Shown here: piece after piece, positions 14,911-21,541 of the stretch
Layout of the letters: each line of letters opens with the position of its first letter
Numbering within the stretch: the first letter of the stretch is position 1
DNA from: an uncultured Rothia sp.
GTDB lineage: Bacteria; Actinomycetota; Actinomycetes; Actinomycetales; Micrococcaceae
Direction: 5' to 3'
DNA: 21,585 nt
NCBI RefSeq assembly: GCF_916715725.1
Contig: NZ_CAKAPD010000020.1
Coordinates: forward strand, 1 to 21,585
Notes under the pieces: model-generated
Told to the model about the DNA's origin: nothing
The model's database searches: none
The model's input: only the letters and a program-made list of their open reading frames with translations
Program-made: the position numbers and the translations under genes

Positions 14911-14959
14911 TTTTGCCAGCACTTTCCCCGTGCTTTTCCCGGCAGGTTTGCCGTCAGTT

Positions 14960-16678
14960 TCAGCGCCCCTGCGGTACTTCTCGACCGGCAGCCAGCAGCT
15001 CGCGAGCGTGCTCTCGTGCCGATTCTGATTGATCGTGTCCGGAGAGCATTCGCGCCAGTTCCACCACGCGTTCCTCTTCGGAAAGCACCTTGACCTTCGA
15101 GAGGGACGCGTCATCGTTTTTCAGCACGAGGATGTGCTGGTCCGCGAAGGCGGCAACCTGCGGCAGATGGGTAACCACCAGAACCTGCACGTGTCGGGCG
15201 AGCATGGCAAGGCGGCGACCGATTTCGATAGCAGCCTTACCGCCCACGCCGGAGTCCACCTCATCGAAGATGAAGGTGGGCACGGGGTCCACTTCGGCGA
15301 GCACTACCTCCAGGGCGAGCATCACGCGGGAGAGCTCACCGCCGGAGGCGCCCTTACCGAGCGGGCGCGGCACTGCGGTTCGGTGCGGGGCCAGCATGAA
15401 GGTCACGGTGTCTCGGCCGTGCACCGAGAACTTTTCAGCTTCGGCAACCTCCACAACCAGGGAGGCGTTCGGCATGGCAAGAGCGGTGAGCTCCTCGCTG
15501 ACGGCATCCGCCAGTTTCTGCGCGGCGGCACGGCGCAGGGCGGTCAGCTCTTCTGCCTGGGCGCCGAGCACCTTGCGTAGCTGTACCAGCTCGGTTTCCA
15601 GGGTTTCCTGTCGCTGCGGGTCGTCCACCAGGGTCTCAAGGCGTGCACGGGATTCTTCGGCCCATTCGAGAACCTCGGCAATATCGGCACCGTACTTGCG
15701 AGTGAGGGTCGCCAGCTGGGCACGGCGAGTCTGCACCTGCGCCAGACGTTCGGGACCTTCAACGTCCAGGGAGGCCATGTAGGAGGACAGATCCGAGGAG
15801 ATATCGGTGGCAAGAATCAGCAGTTCGTTGACGCGCGCGGCGAGGGAGGCAAGCTCTTCGTCAGCGTCTGCCTGCGCCTGTAGAGCGGAGCGGCTTGCAT
15901 CGAGCAGGCTCATGACGCTCTGCTCGTCACCGGTAGAGTATTCACTACCGCTGAGCGCTGCGGAGGCGGTTGCCGACGCAATGCGTAGCGCTTCAACGTT
16001 CATGAGCTTCACCATTTCGGCTTTGAGCTCTTCTTCTTCCCCGGCCTGCGGGTTGACGGCGCTGATTTCTTCGAGGGCACCCTGCAGGGTCTGCGCTTCG
16101 AGGGCTCGTGCGCGCGAGTTTTCGCGTACTTCCTTCAGCTCTGCGGCGGCGGCGCGGTATCGCTCGTAGTTTTCGCGGTACTTCTCCAGCAGGTTGGCGA
16201 GCTCTTCGCCGGCGTACAGGTCGAGGGACTGGCGCTGCTCTGCCGCTGATTTGAGGCGCAGCTGATCGGACTGGCCGTGGACTGCAACAAGAGTCTGACC
16301 AATCTGAGACAGGGTCCCGATGGGTGCGGAGCAACCGCCGACGTGGGCGCGGGAGCGTCCCGAGGCGTTGACGGTGCGTGCCAGAAGCAGTTCGGAGGTC
16401 TGTTCGTCGATGTCTTCGGCGGTGCCGCCGGCTTCTTCGGCAAGCTCGAGGGCTCGGTGCCCGTGGGGCAGGCGAATCACTGCTTCGGCGAGGGCGCTCT
16501 TGGCGCCATTGCGCACGCTGGATGCGTCGGATCGGGCGCCCAGGAGCATGCCGAGGGCGGTGACGACCATGGTTTTACCTGCGCCGGTTTCACCGGTCAG
16601 CACGGAGAATCCGGGTTCGAGGGGGAGCCTCGCATCGGTGATGATGCCGAGGTCTCGAATATGGATTTCCTCAATCAC
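14960..16678 (-). CDS. recN: DNA repair protein RecN
   Basis: RecN is an SMC-like ATPase that acts early in double-strand break repair by recombination. The 572-residue protein has Walker A GETGAGKT at 29-36, a long Ala/Glu/Leu/Arg-rich coiled-coil middle (about 150-380), the ABC signature GKGASGGELSRVMLALEVVL near 442-461 and Walker B FIFDEVDSGVGG near 469-480. The length fits the family. The start is GTG at 16678; AAAAGGAA lies about 10 bases upstream, and the first residues MIEEIHIRDLGII are where RecN proteins begin. It starts 19 bases after nadK, so the two are co-transcribed, as in Rv1695-Rv1696. A degenerate LexA-box match overlaps its start codon. Confidence 0.95.
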   Translation of the reverse strand: MIEEIHIRDLGIITDARLPLEPGFSVLTGETGAGKTMVVTALGMLLGARSDASSVRNGAKSALAEAVIRLPHGHRALELAEEAGGTAEDIDEQTSELLLARTVNASGRSRAHVGGCSAPIGTLSQIGQTLVAVHGQSDQLRLKSAAEQRQSLDLYAGEELANLLEKYRENYERYRAAAAELKEVRENSRARALEAQTLQGALEEISAVNPQAGEEEELKAEMVKLMNVEALRIASATASAALSGSEYSTGDEQSVMSLLDASRSALQAQADADEELASLAARVNELLILATDISSDLSSYMASLDVEGPERLAQVQTRRAQLATLTRKYGADIAEVLEWAEESRARLETLVDDPQRQETLETELVQLRKVLGAQAEELTALRRAAAQKLADAVSEELTALAMPNASLVVEVAEAEKFSVHGRDTVTFMLAPHRTAVPRPLGKGASGGELSRVMLALEVVLAEVDPVPTFIFDEVDSGVGGKAAIEIGRRLAMLARHVQVLVVTHLPQVAAFADQHILVLKNDDASLSKVKVLSEEERVVELARMLSGHDQSESAREHARELLAAGREVPQGR

Positions 16679-16691
16679 GAACGTTCATTCC
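16678..16691. promoter_or_regulatory. Degenerate LexA-box match at the recN start
   Basis: CGAAC-GTTC-ATTCC matches the consensus CGAAC-N4-GTTCG at 8 of 10 fixed positions and overlaps the recN GTG codon. It shares CGAACGTTC with the perfect match at 7470-7483. RecN is SOS-induced in several bacteria, so a weak site is plausible, but its position inside the nadK-recN unit is unusual. Confidence 0.25.
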
Positions 16692-16697
16692 TTTTCT

Positions 16698-17708
16698 TTA
16701 GTGCTTCTCGGTATCCTGCGGGCCACGCCAGCCACGGATTGGAAGCTCAAATTTACGAACCAGTCGCTCAGAGAAGGGAGCTGGGTGGATACGGGCGAGC
16801 AGCACCGACTTTTCGGAGCGTCGCACCTCAATACGGGAGCCGGGGTCCAGCTCTACGGTTCGACGACCATCGCACCAGAGCACGCCGGAGGCGCCGTTTC
16901 CGGGCATCATTTCTACCGCCAGGGTGGAGGTCGGCGCTGCTACCAGCGGGCGCGCGAAGAGCGCGTGAGCCGAGAGCGGCACCATGAGAATTGCTTCAAC
17001 TTCAGGCCAGACGACCGGGCCGCCGCCAGAGAAAGCGTAGGCGGTCGAGCCGGTGGGGGTTCCCATGACCACACCGTCGCAACCGAAGCTGCTGAGCGGG
17101 CGGCAGTCCACCTCGATAATGACTTCAATCATTTTTTCGCGGTTGCCCTTTTCGACACTGGCTTCATTCAGCGCCCAGTCGCTGTGCACTCGCTTGCCGT
17201 CGTTCCAGACTTCCACGTCGATTGCCATGCGTTCTTCAACGGTGTATTCGTTGTTGACGATGCAGCGAACGGTTTCGGTCAGGTCGCTCTCTTCGGATTC
17301 GGCGAGGAAGCCAACGTGTCCCAGGTTCACACCAATGAGCGGAACGCTGGTTCGGCGCACCATTTCGGCGGCGCGAAGAATCGAACCGTCACCGCCGAGC
17401 ACCACGCCGAGTTCAATATCGATGAGCGCCACAGATTCGTGGACGACCTGCACGGGGACGGGCTCGTCCCAGTTTTCGCTCAGGGTTTCCAGGTCGGAGC
17501 GAGTCATGACGGGTGCGAGTCCCGCTTCATAGAGCTGGGTGCACGCCTGTCGGGCGGCATCTCGTGCTTCTTTGCGCCCCACGTGGGCGAAGACGAGAAT
17601 CTTACGGTGACGTTGTTCCACCGAGTCTTCGGAATCATGGCGCGCGCTGATTGTGGGCAACTGCGAGAGGTCAAAATCTCGCGTTACACGACTTTCCTGT
17701 TTTGCCAT
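16698..17708 (-). CDS. nadK: NAD kinase
   Basis: NadK phosphorylates NAD to NADP, supplying the cofactor for reductive biosynthesis. The 336-residue protein has the family GGDGS motif at 105-109 (Asp107 catalytic), the ALNEAS segment at 179-184 and the glycine-rich GCDGVVMGTPTGSTAYAFSG at 209-228. An N-terminal tail of about 34 charged residues precedes the first strand (KILVFAHVGR). The ATG at 17708 has GGGAGAGAG about 5 bases upstream. It begins the nadK-recN pair. A -10 like TATGAT and a 14-base palindrome lie 30-50 bases upstream. Synteny with Rv1695 (ppnK) supports the call. Confidence 0.94.
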   Translation of the reverse strand: MAKQESRVTRDFDLSQLPTISARHDSEDSVEQRHRKILVFAHVGRKEARDAARQACTQLYEAGLAPVMTRSDLETLSENWDEPVPVQVVHESVALIDIELGVVLGGDGSILRAAEMVRRTSVPLIGVNLGHVGFLAESEESDLTETVRCIVNNEYTVEERMAIDVEVWNDGKRVHSDWALNEASVEKGNREKMIEVIIEVDCRPLSSFGCDGVVMGTPTGSTAYAFSGGGPVVWPEVEAILMVPLSAHALFARPLVAAPTSTLAVEMMPGNGASGVLWCDGRRTVELDPGSRIEVRRSEKSVLLARIHPAPFSERLVRKFELPIRGWRGPQDTEKH

Positions 17709-17737
17709 AACGACTCTCTCCCATCGGGTGTTGAGAT

Positions 17738-17751
17738 GGTGTATCTACACC
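17738..17751. promoter_or_regulatory. Palindrome at the predicted nadK transcription start
   Basis: GGTGTA-TC-TACACC is a perfect inverted repeat (6+2+6) ending 30 bases upstream of the nadK ATG. With the -10 element at 17758-17753, transcription would start near 17746, inside the palindrome, a usual place for a repressor operator. The binding protein is unknown. Confidence 0.45.
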
Positions 17752-17752
17752 T

Positions 17753-17758
17753 ATCATA
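17753..17758 (-). promoter_or_regulatory. -10 element of the nadK-recN promoter
   Basis: TATGAT on the minus strand matches TATAAT at 5 of 6 bases. The -35 region 17 bases upstream reads AAAATC and is poor. The region just upstream (17760-17810) is strongly A/T-rich, which could compensate. The 5' leader would be about 38 bases. Confidence 0.45.
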
Positions 17759-17776
17759 CCGAATATGTTCTCGAAG

Positions 17777-17806
17777 ATTTTCTAAATAGCTATATTTTTA
17801 GAAAAT
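17777..17806. repeat. A/T-rich 10-bp inverted repeat upstream of nadK
   Basis: ATTTTCTAAA (17777-17786) is the exact inverse of TTTAGAAAAT (17797-17806), with a 10-base centre. It lies upstream of the nadK -10, about where a -35/UP region would be. It could be a regulator site or part of an A/T-rich promoter upstream sequence. Confidence 0.4.
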
Positions 17807-17858
17807 TATTTCGAATAGCGTACAGCTGGAGTATCCCTAAAATACCTGCGAATAGCGC

Positions 17859-17923
17859 GGCAGCCTGAGAAAGCCCCGCCCTCAACGCGTCCTGCGTTAC
17901 CGAGCGGTTTTTCTCAGACTGCC
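17859..17923 (-). terminator. Long nested hairpin after tlyA
   Basis: A 14-bp outer stem (17859-17872 with 17910-17923, one mismatch) encloses CCGC/GCGG and an apical AACGC/GCGTT stem with loop GTCCT. It begins 28 bases after the tlyA stop. The minus strand has no T-run after the stem, so it is a U-less terminator or a protective 3' structure. Confidence 0.55.
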
Positions 17924-17950
17924 TTAGCACTATTATTTTTGGCACTATAT

Positions 17951-18679
17951 TTATTTTCGGCACCAGAGGAAGTACTCTACGTTGCCGTCCTGTCCGGGGA
18001 GCGGGCTGGGTTCCATACCCATCACGCGCAATCCGTGGCTCGCCGCAGATGCCTGAACTTTTTCCACTGCTTCACGGCGGGCGGATTCTTCGTGCACCAC
18101 TCCCCCGCGTCCGATGCGGTGCTTGCCGACCTCGAACTGCGGTTTGACCATGAGCACCAGGTCGCCGCCGGTTTCGGTGGCGTTCGCTAGCGCCTCCATA
18201 ACCAGGGTCAGTGAGATGAACGAGAGGTCAGAAACCGTCAGTTCGACCTGCCCGCCAATGTCTTCTGGCTTCATGTAGCGAACGTTGAGCCCTTCGTACA
18301 CGCCGACTCGCGGTTCTTCGCGTAGCGTGTCCACGAGCTGCCCGTGTCCTACGTCAACGGCGGCTACGTGGGCGGCTCCTCGACGAAGCAGCACGTCGGT
18401 AAAGCCTCCGGTGGATGCTCCCGCGTCCAGGCAACGTTTGCCTTCTACCTCGATTTCGGGGAACGCGTCGAGGGCACCGGCGAGCTTGTGCCCTGCGCGG
18501 CTGACGTATTCGGTCAGCTCGCTCTGGCGCACGTAGAGGGTGTCCTCCGGGCCCACGAGCATGGACGCTTTGCGCGCAACCTTGCCGTTGACTTGCACGT
18601 CTCCTGCCGCGATAAGTTTTGCGGCGAGGGTTCGGGAGCTCACGAATCCGGCTTCGACCAGGTATTTATCGAGGCGCAC
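17951..18679 (-). CDS. tlyA: TlyA-family rRNA 2'-O-methyltransferase
   Basis: TlyA methylates ribose in 16S and 23S rRNA in mycobacteria, which makes ribosomes sensitive to capreomycin-type drugs; the family is often misnamed hemolysin A. The 242-residue protein has an N-terminal S4 RNA-binding domain (1-60, RLDKYLVEAGFVSSRTLAAK) and an FtsJ-like methyltransferase domain with SAM motif DAGASTGGFTDVLLRRGA near residue 85. The VSDLSFISL and MVKPQFEVGK segments supply later catalytic residues. The start is GTG at 18679 with AAGGA about 4 bases upstream, and the frame begins directly with the S4 fold. Synteny with Rv1694, between the small protein and nadK, is exact. Whether it modifies both subunits here cannot be told from sequence. 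Confidence 0.92.
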   Translation of the reverse strand: MRLDKYLVEAGFVSSRTLAAKLIAAGDVQVNGKVARKASMLVGPEDTLYVRQSELTEYVSRAGHKLAGALDAFPEIEVEGKRCLDAGASTGGFTDVLLRRGAAHVAAVDVGHGQLVDTLREEPRVGVYEGLNVRYMKPEDIGGQVELTVSDLSFISLTLVMEALANATETGGDLVLMVKPQFEVGKHRIGRGGVVHEESARREAVEKVQASAASHGLRVMGMEPSPLPGQDGNVEYFLWCRK

Positions 18680-18727
18680 GGTGTCCTTGTCTTCTTTCTG
18701 TCGTCTGGTGACGGGGTTGTCTAGTGC

Positions 18728-18766
18728 CGGTGAACCCTCAGACGATAACGTTCTGAGGGTTCACCG
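18728..18766 (-). terminator. Perfect 15-bp hairpin between the small protein gene and tlyA
   Basis: Positions 18728-18742 pair perfectly with 18752-18766 around a 9-base loop. The stem starts 7 bases after the small protein's stop codon. The minus strand has no T-run after it. It probably separates, at least in part, HAD plus small protein expression from tlyA. Confidence 0.55.
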
Positions 18767-18773
18767 CCGCGAA

Positions 18774-18941
18774 CTAGGAGAGGTTTTCGAGGTCCTTCTC
18801 CAGTTGCTCACTCATCGTTTCGAGGCGCTTGACGCGCTCTACGGGGTCCATGGCGAGGGTCGCCGCGAGTTGGCTCTCGAATTCTGCATCAAGCTCAGCG
18901 GTTTCCTCTGCCGTGCTATTAGTCTCCGGTTCTTTAGGCAC
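18774..18941 (-). CDS. Small conserved protein of the tlyA locus (55 residues)
   Basis: This short frame begins with GTG overlapping the HAD stop in GTGCCTAA, so it is translationally coupled, and it ends with TAG. The product starts MPKEPETNSTAEETAEL, is strongly acidic and continues as a predicted amphipathic helix: MDPVERVKRLETMSEQLEK then DLENLS. A possible ribosome binding site AGGGGA lies 6 bases upstream. In M. tuberculosis a protein of similar size (Rv1693) sits at the same place between the Rv1692 phosphatase and tlyA, which supports a real gene. The function is unknown; I see no signal peptide, metal site or membrane segment. Confidence 0.75.
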   Translation of the reverse strand: MPKEPETNSTAEETAELDAEFESQLAATLAMDPVERVKRLETMSEQLEKDLENLS

Positions 18942-19971
18942 CGGGGATCCCCTGGATGTTGGGGCATGCGCCCTGTTCGGGGTTTGCCGCCCACCATGCT
19001 GCGCAGGCTACGCGCCATGCTTCGGCTTCGCTCTCGCTACCCGCGAATGCTTCGGTATCTGCAATCTCGGGGCCGGTCAGGCTCAGGTTTTCACCGCGGA
19101 CTCGTGCCTGCCAGGTGGGGCCGGTTGCGGTGACTTCGTAGCCTTCGTAGAGCACCTCAATTTCGGGGTAGGGCGCGAAGAAGTCCTCGAGGGTGCGCAG
19201 AACATAGGTCGGACGCTGGTTCGGCACGGCCTCGATGACATCCTGGTAGGTCTGTACGCCGGTGAGGACGAGGGCGCCGTCCATCTTTGCGTTGTTGGCG
19301 CCGAGAATGTCGGTGTCCAGGCGGTCGCCCACAATGACGGGGCGGCTGGAGTTCACTGCCTGCGCTGCGGTGTGGAAGATGGGCGCTTCGGGCTTGCCCG
19401 CGACAAGCGGGGTACGACGGGAGGCGGTTGCCACTGCCGCAACGAGGGTTCCGTTACCGGGCGCCTGGCCGCGTTCCTTGGGGATGGTCTGGTCGGTGTT
19501 GGTCGCGATCCACAATACATCGGGGTTTGCGAGGGTGTAGGCGGCTTCCGCGAGGTCTTCCCAGCCGATCTTGGGGTCGAAGCCCTGGATGACGGCTACG
19601 GGGCCTTCTTCTTCCTTGCGGACGGTTTCGAGGCCTACCGCACGAACGCAGTCGGCAAGTGCTTCGGTGCCGGTGATGAGTACCTTGGAGCCTGCGGGTA
19701 CGTGCTGTGCGAGCAGCGCGGCGCCTGCCTGTGCGGAGCTAACGACTCGTTCTGCTCGGGTATGCACACCCAGTTCACGCAGGTGTTCTGCTACGGATTC
19801 TACGGAGCGGGATGCGTTGTTGGTGACGAAGATGACCGGTACGTTGAGTTCTTCTTCGGCGCGGTTGAGGGCTTCGGGTGCACCTTCAATGGCGAAGGGG
19901 CCCGCGTAGACTACGCCGTCCAGGTCGGAGAGGAGGGCATCGTAGCGGGATAGGAGTGCATTCGTGGTCAT
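18934..19971 (-). CDS. HAD-IIA family phosphatase (Rv1692-like)
   Basis: HAD-IIA (NagD-like) enzymes hydrolyse phosphate from small metabolites through an aspartyl-phosphate. The 345-residue protein has motif I DLDGVVY at 16-22 (Asp16 nucleophile, Asp18 acid/base), motif II VTNNAS at 49-54, a Lys in VAGKPEAPIF and motif IV VGDRLDTDILGANNA. A C-terminal extension of about 70 residues beyond the HAD fold is present, as in the syntenic Rv1692, which has been reported as a glycerol 3-phosphate phosphatase in lipid recycling; that substrate is an inference here. The ATG at 19971 has AGAGGA 8 bases upstream. It overlaps the next small gene by 8 bases. Confidence 0.9.
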   Translation of the reverse strand: MTTNALLSRYDALLSDLDGVVYAGPFAIEGAPEALNRAEEELNVPVIFVTNNASRSVESVAEHLRELGVHTRAERVVSSAQAGAALLAQHVPAGSKVLITGTEALADCVRAVGLETVRKEEEGPVAVIQGFDPKIGWEDLAEAAYTLANPDVLWIATNTDQTIPKERGQAPGNGTLVAAVATASRRTPLVAGKPEAPIFHTAAQAVNSSRPVIVGDRLDTDILGANNAKMDGALVLTGVQTYQDVIEAVPNQRPTYVLRTLEDFFAPYPEIEVLYEGYEVTATGPTWQARVRGENLSLTGPEIADTEAFAGSESEAEAWRVACAAWWAANPEQGACPNIQGIPGA

Positions 19972-20061
19972 AGAGTGTTCCTCTCGGGGTCTCTGGCGGT
20001 TGTCGCTATTAATCGTACCTGTTAGACACTCACCCGTAGGTGCCTTCTGGAGATTATGTGC

Positions 20062-20106
20062 AAAACCGCTGGACGCCTCCCCCGTTCAGGGGTGCGTCCA
20101 GCGGTT
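20062..20106 (-). terminator. Intrinsic terminator of the TPR-like gene
   Basis: A perfect 13-bp stem (20064-20076 with 20094-20106) and an inner C4/G4 stem close a small loop. On the minus strand the stem ends in GGTT followed by TT, giving a short T-run. It lies 47 bases after the stop codon and separates this gene from the HAD gene. Confidence 0.75.
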
Positions 20107-20153
20107 GCTGACACTGAGGTCAAGTATTCAGAATCCTTAGATTCTCTGCCGTC

Positions 20154-21284
20154 TTATTCTGCGGAGGTTTCTTCTGCTTCTTCAGCCTCGGACTCAGCGA
20201 CTTCGGTCTTCTCGCCCTCAGCTGCCTCTTCCTGTGCTTCAGATGCTTCCTCGTTAGCGGAAGTCTCAGCAGTCTCTTCTGCCTTTTCGTCTGCGGGCTC
20301 AGCGATTTCTACGGACTTCTCTTCCTTTTCGAAGAGGCCTGCTTCGCCGAACATATCGAAGATTTCGGGTTCTGCGAAGTTGCCCTGGCCCAGTGCTGCT
20401 TCCGCCATGAAGGCGAGGCGCGCCCAGCGTTCTGCTTCCTGGTTACGGCCTGCGTTAGCCAGCGCGTCGGAGTATGCGCTGAACAGGCGGGGGCTGTACT
20501 CGAAGGCACGCTTGGGGTTCAGCTGAGGAATCTGCAGCGCTACAACAGCTTCAGACTTCTTGCCCTGATCGCTGAGGATACCGGATTCAACGATGGCAAG
20601 CTCTACGCGTACGTTGGCGGGCAGCTCTTCCTTCTTGAATTCAGCAATCATTTCCTGTGCCTTGGGCAGGCGGCCGAGCGCACGTTCGCAGTCCACCAGC
20701 AGTGCCAGGTGGTCTACGGAGCCGCTGATACGGCGGTGGGTGCGCAGTTCGCGCAGCGCCAGTTCAAAGTCTTCTGCCACGTATGCGGCTACGCCGACTG
20801 CTTCGCGTACTGCGGCAATACGGCCTGCACTTCGGGATGCAGCAACCGCGTGTTCCAGCGCGAACTCGGGGTCGATGTCGAGGTAGCGACCGGCCATGGC
20901 GAGGTGCTTTGCAACGGTTTCAGCGTTGCGGGGCTCCAGGGCACGCAGCTGACGGAAGGTTGCACCGTCCAGCTCGCGACCGGTGATGTCGTCGTCAATT
21001 TCCGGTGCCTTGGGCTTTGCAGGGCGGTAGCCTGCGCGGCCACCAATGCTGCGTACTTCTTCGCGGGGTGCTTCTGCCTCGGGGCCGTTGGAGCGAGGTG
21101 CCTTGGATCGGGAGTCGGAGCGACGACCGTCGAACTTCTTGCCTCCGCGGTCGTTACGCTTGAAACCGCCCTTGCCGCCAAAGTTCTTGCCGCCCTTCTT
21201 GGAGCGGAAGTCCTTTCCTCCGCTGTTCTTGCGGTGCTGGCGGGGGCCGGAGCCGTTAGACTCGTGACGGGGGGTCTCAGACAT
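20154..21284 (-). CDS. TPR-like protein with basic Gly-rich head and acidic tail (Rv1691-like)
   Basis: No enzymatic motif is visible in this 376-residue protein. It has three parts. Residues 1-90 are basic, rich in Gly, Lys, Arg and Ser (GGKNFGGKGGFKRNDRGGKK), resembling RNA-binding tails. Residues about 100-310 are helical with Ala/Leu repeats such as FALEHAVAASRSAGRIAAV and FSAYSDALANAGRNQEAERW, consistent with degenerate TPR units. Residues 317-376 are a low-complexity Glu/Ala tail. Position before the HAD gene matches the TPR-like Rv1691. The ATG at 21284 has AAGGAG 4 bases upstream; the frame runs on to 21365 but those codons lack a start signal. It follows an rRNA operon and ends at its own terminator. 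A scaffold or RNA-associated role is a guess. Confidence 0.8.
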   Translation of the reverse strand: MSETPRHESNGSGPRQHRKNSGGKDFRSKKGGKNFGGKGGFKRNDRGGKKFDGRRSDSRSKAPRSNGPEAEAPREEVRSIGGRAGYRPAKPKAPEIDDDITGRELDGATFRQLRALEPRNAETVAKHLAMAGRYLDIDPEFALEHAVAASRSAGRIAAVREAVGVAAYVAEDFELALRELRTHRRISGSVDHLALLVDCERALGRLPKAQEMIAEFKKEELPANVRVELAIVESGILSDQGKKSEAVVALQIPQLNPKRAFEYSPRLFSAYSDALANAGRNQEAERWARLAFMAEAALGQGNFAEPEIFDMFGEAGLFEKEEKSVEIAEPADEKAEETAETSANEEASEAQEEAAEGEKTEVAESEAEEAEETSAE

Positions 21285-21423
21285 GAATCTCCTTGGGAGG
21301 TATCCGCCAGTGTGGGCGGGTAGGGTATGCAGTCGATTCGGGCGAACCGCTGCCTGAGGCATCAACTCTATGAGGGGTGCTTAGATACACCCGCTAATGC
21401 CTAAACATAAGCCATACCATTTT

Positions 21424-21429
21424 AGTATA
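21424..21429 (-). promoter_or_regulatory. Possible -10 element for the TPR-like gene
   Basis: TATACT on the minus strand (21429-21424) matches TATAAT at 5 of 6 bases. No good -35 is found 16-18 bases upstream. It lies between the rRNA terminators and the gene, giving a leader of about 130 bases. Confidence 0.35.
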
Positions 21430-21472
21430 GAGAACACCTTCCGTGCACCCGTACTGATGGGATGTTAAAGAC

Positions 21473-21499
21473 AAATGGGGAGGTCTAACGACCTCCCCA
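21473..21499 (-). terminator. Second terminator of the rRNA operon
   Basis: A perfect 9-bp stem (TGGGGAGGT at 21476-21484 with ACCTCCCCA at 21491-21499) closes a 6-base loop and is followed on the minus strand by TTTG. It backs up the stronger terminator just upstream in the transcript. Confidence 0.7.
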
Positions 21500-21500
21500 A

Positions 21501-21532
21501 ACAAAAATAGCCCCGGCGAAGCCGGGGCTATT
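21501..21532 (-). terminator. Main intrinsic terminator of the rRNA operon
   Basis: A perfect 12-bp stem (21506-21517 with 21521-21532) closes the triloop TTC (GAA on the plus strand), and the minus strand continues in T5 (21507-21503). It starts about 9 bases after the 5S 3' end. The tip reads GCGAAGC on the plus strand, a sequence known for very stable DNA mini-hairpins. Confidence 0.92.
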
Positions 21533-21541
21533 GAATAAAAA

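Larger units (their letters stand above)
14620..14959. other. 340-base gap between recN and pyrG
   Basis: No credible gene is present; the 63-codon frame at 14668-14859 (-) has no family character or good ribosome binding site. In many actinobacteria this position holds steA and an Rv1698/mctB-type gene, both missing here. The gap contains hairpins at 14651-14675 and 14885-14910, plus a shorter one at 14918-14934 (AGCAC/GTGCT). The minus strand has TTTACA near 14719 and GATACT near 14773, but no well-spaced promoter pair. Confidence 0.6.

Noticed and set aside
13969..15093. Long plus-strand frame across pyrG, the gap and recN
   Set aside because: It crosses two real minus-strand genes and has no domain or ribosome binding site.
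16320..17789. 489-codon plus-strand frame opposite recN and nadK
   Set aside because: Spans the junction of two certain genes on the other strand and shows no family motif.
18829..19953. 374-codon plus-strand frame opposite the HAD gene
   Set aside because: Gly/Cys/Val-rich shadow of a clear HAD-IIA phosphatase.
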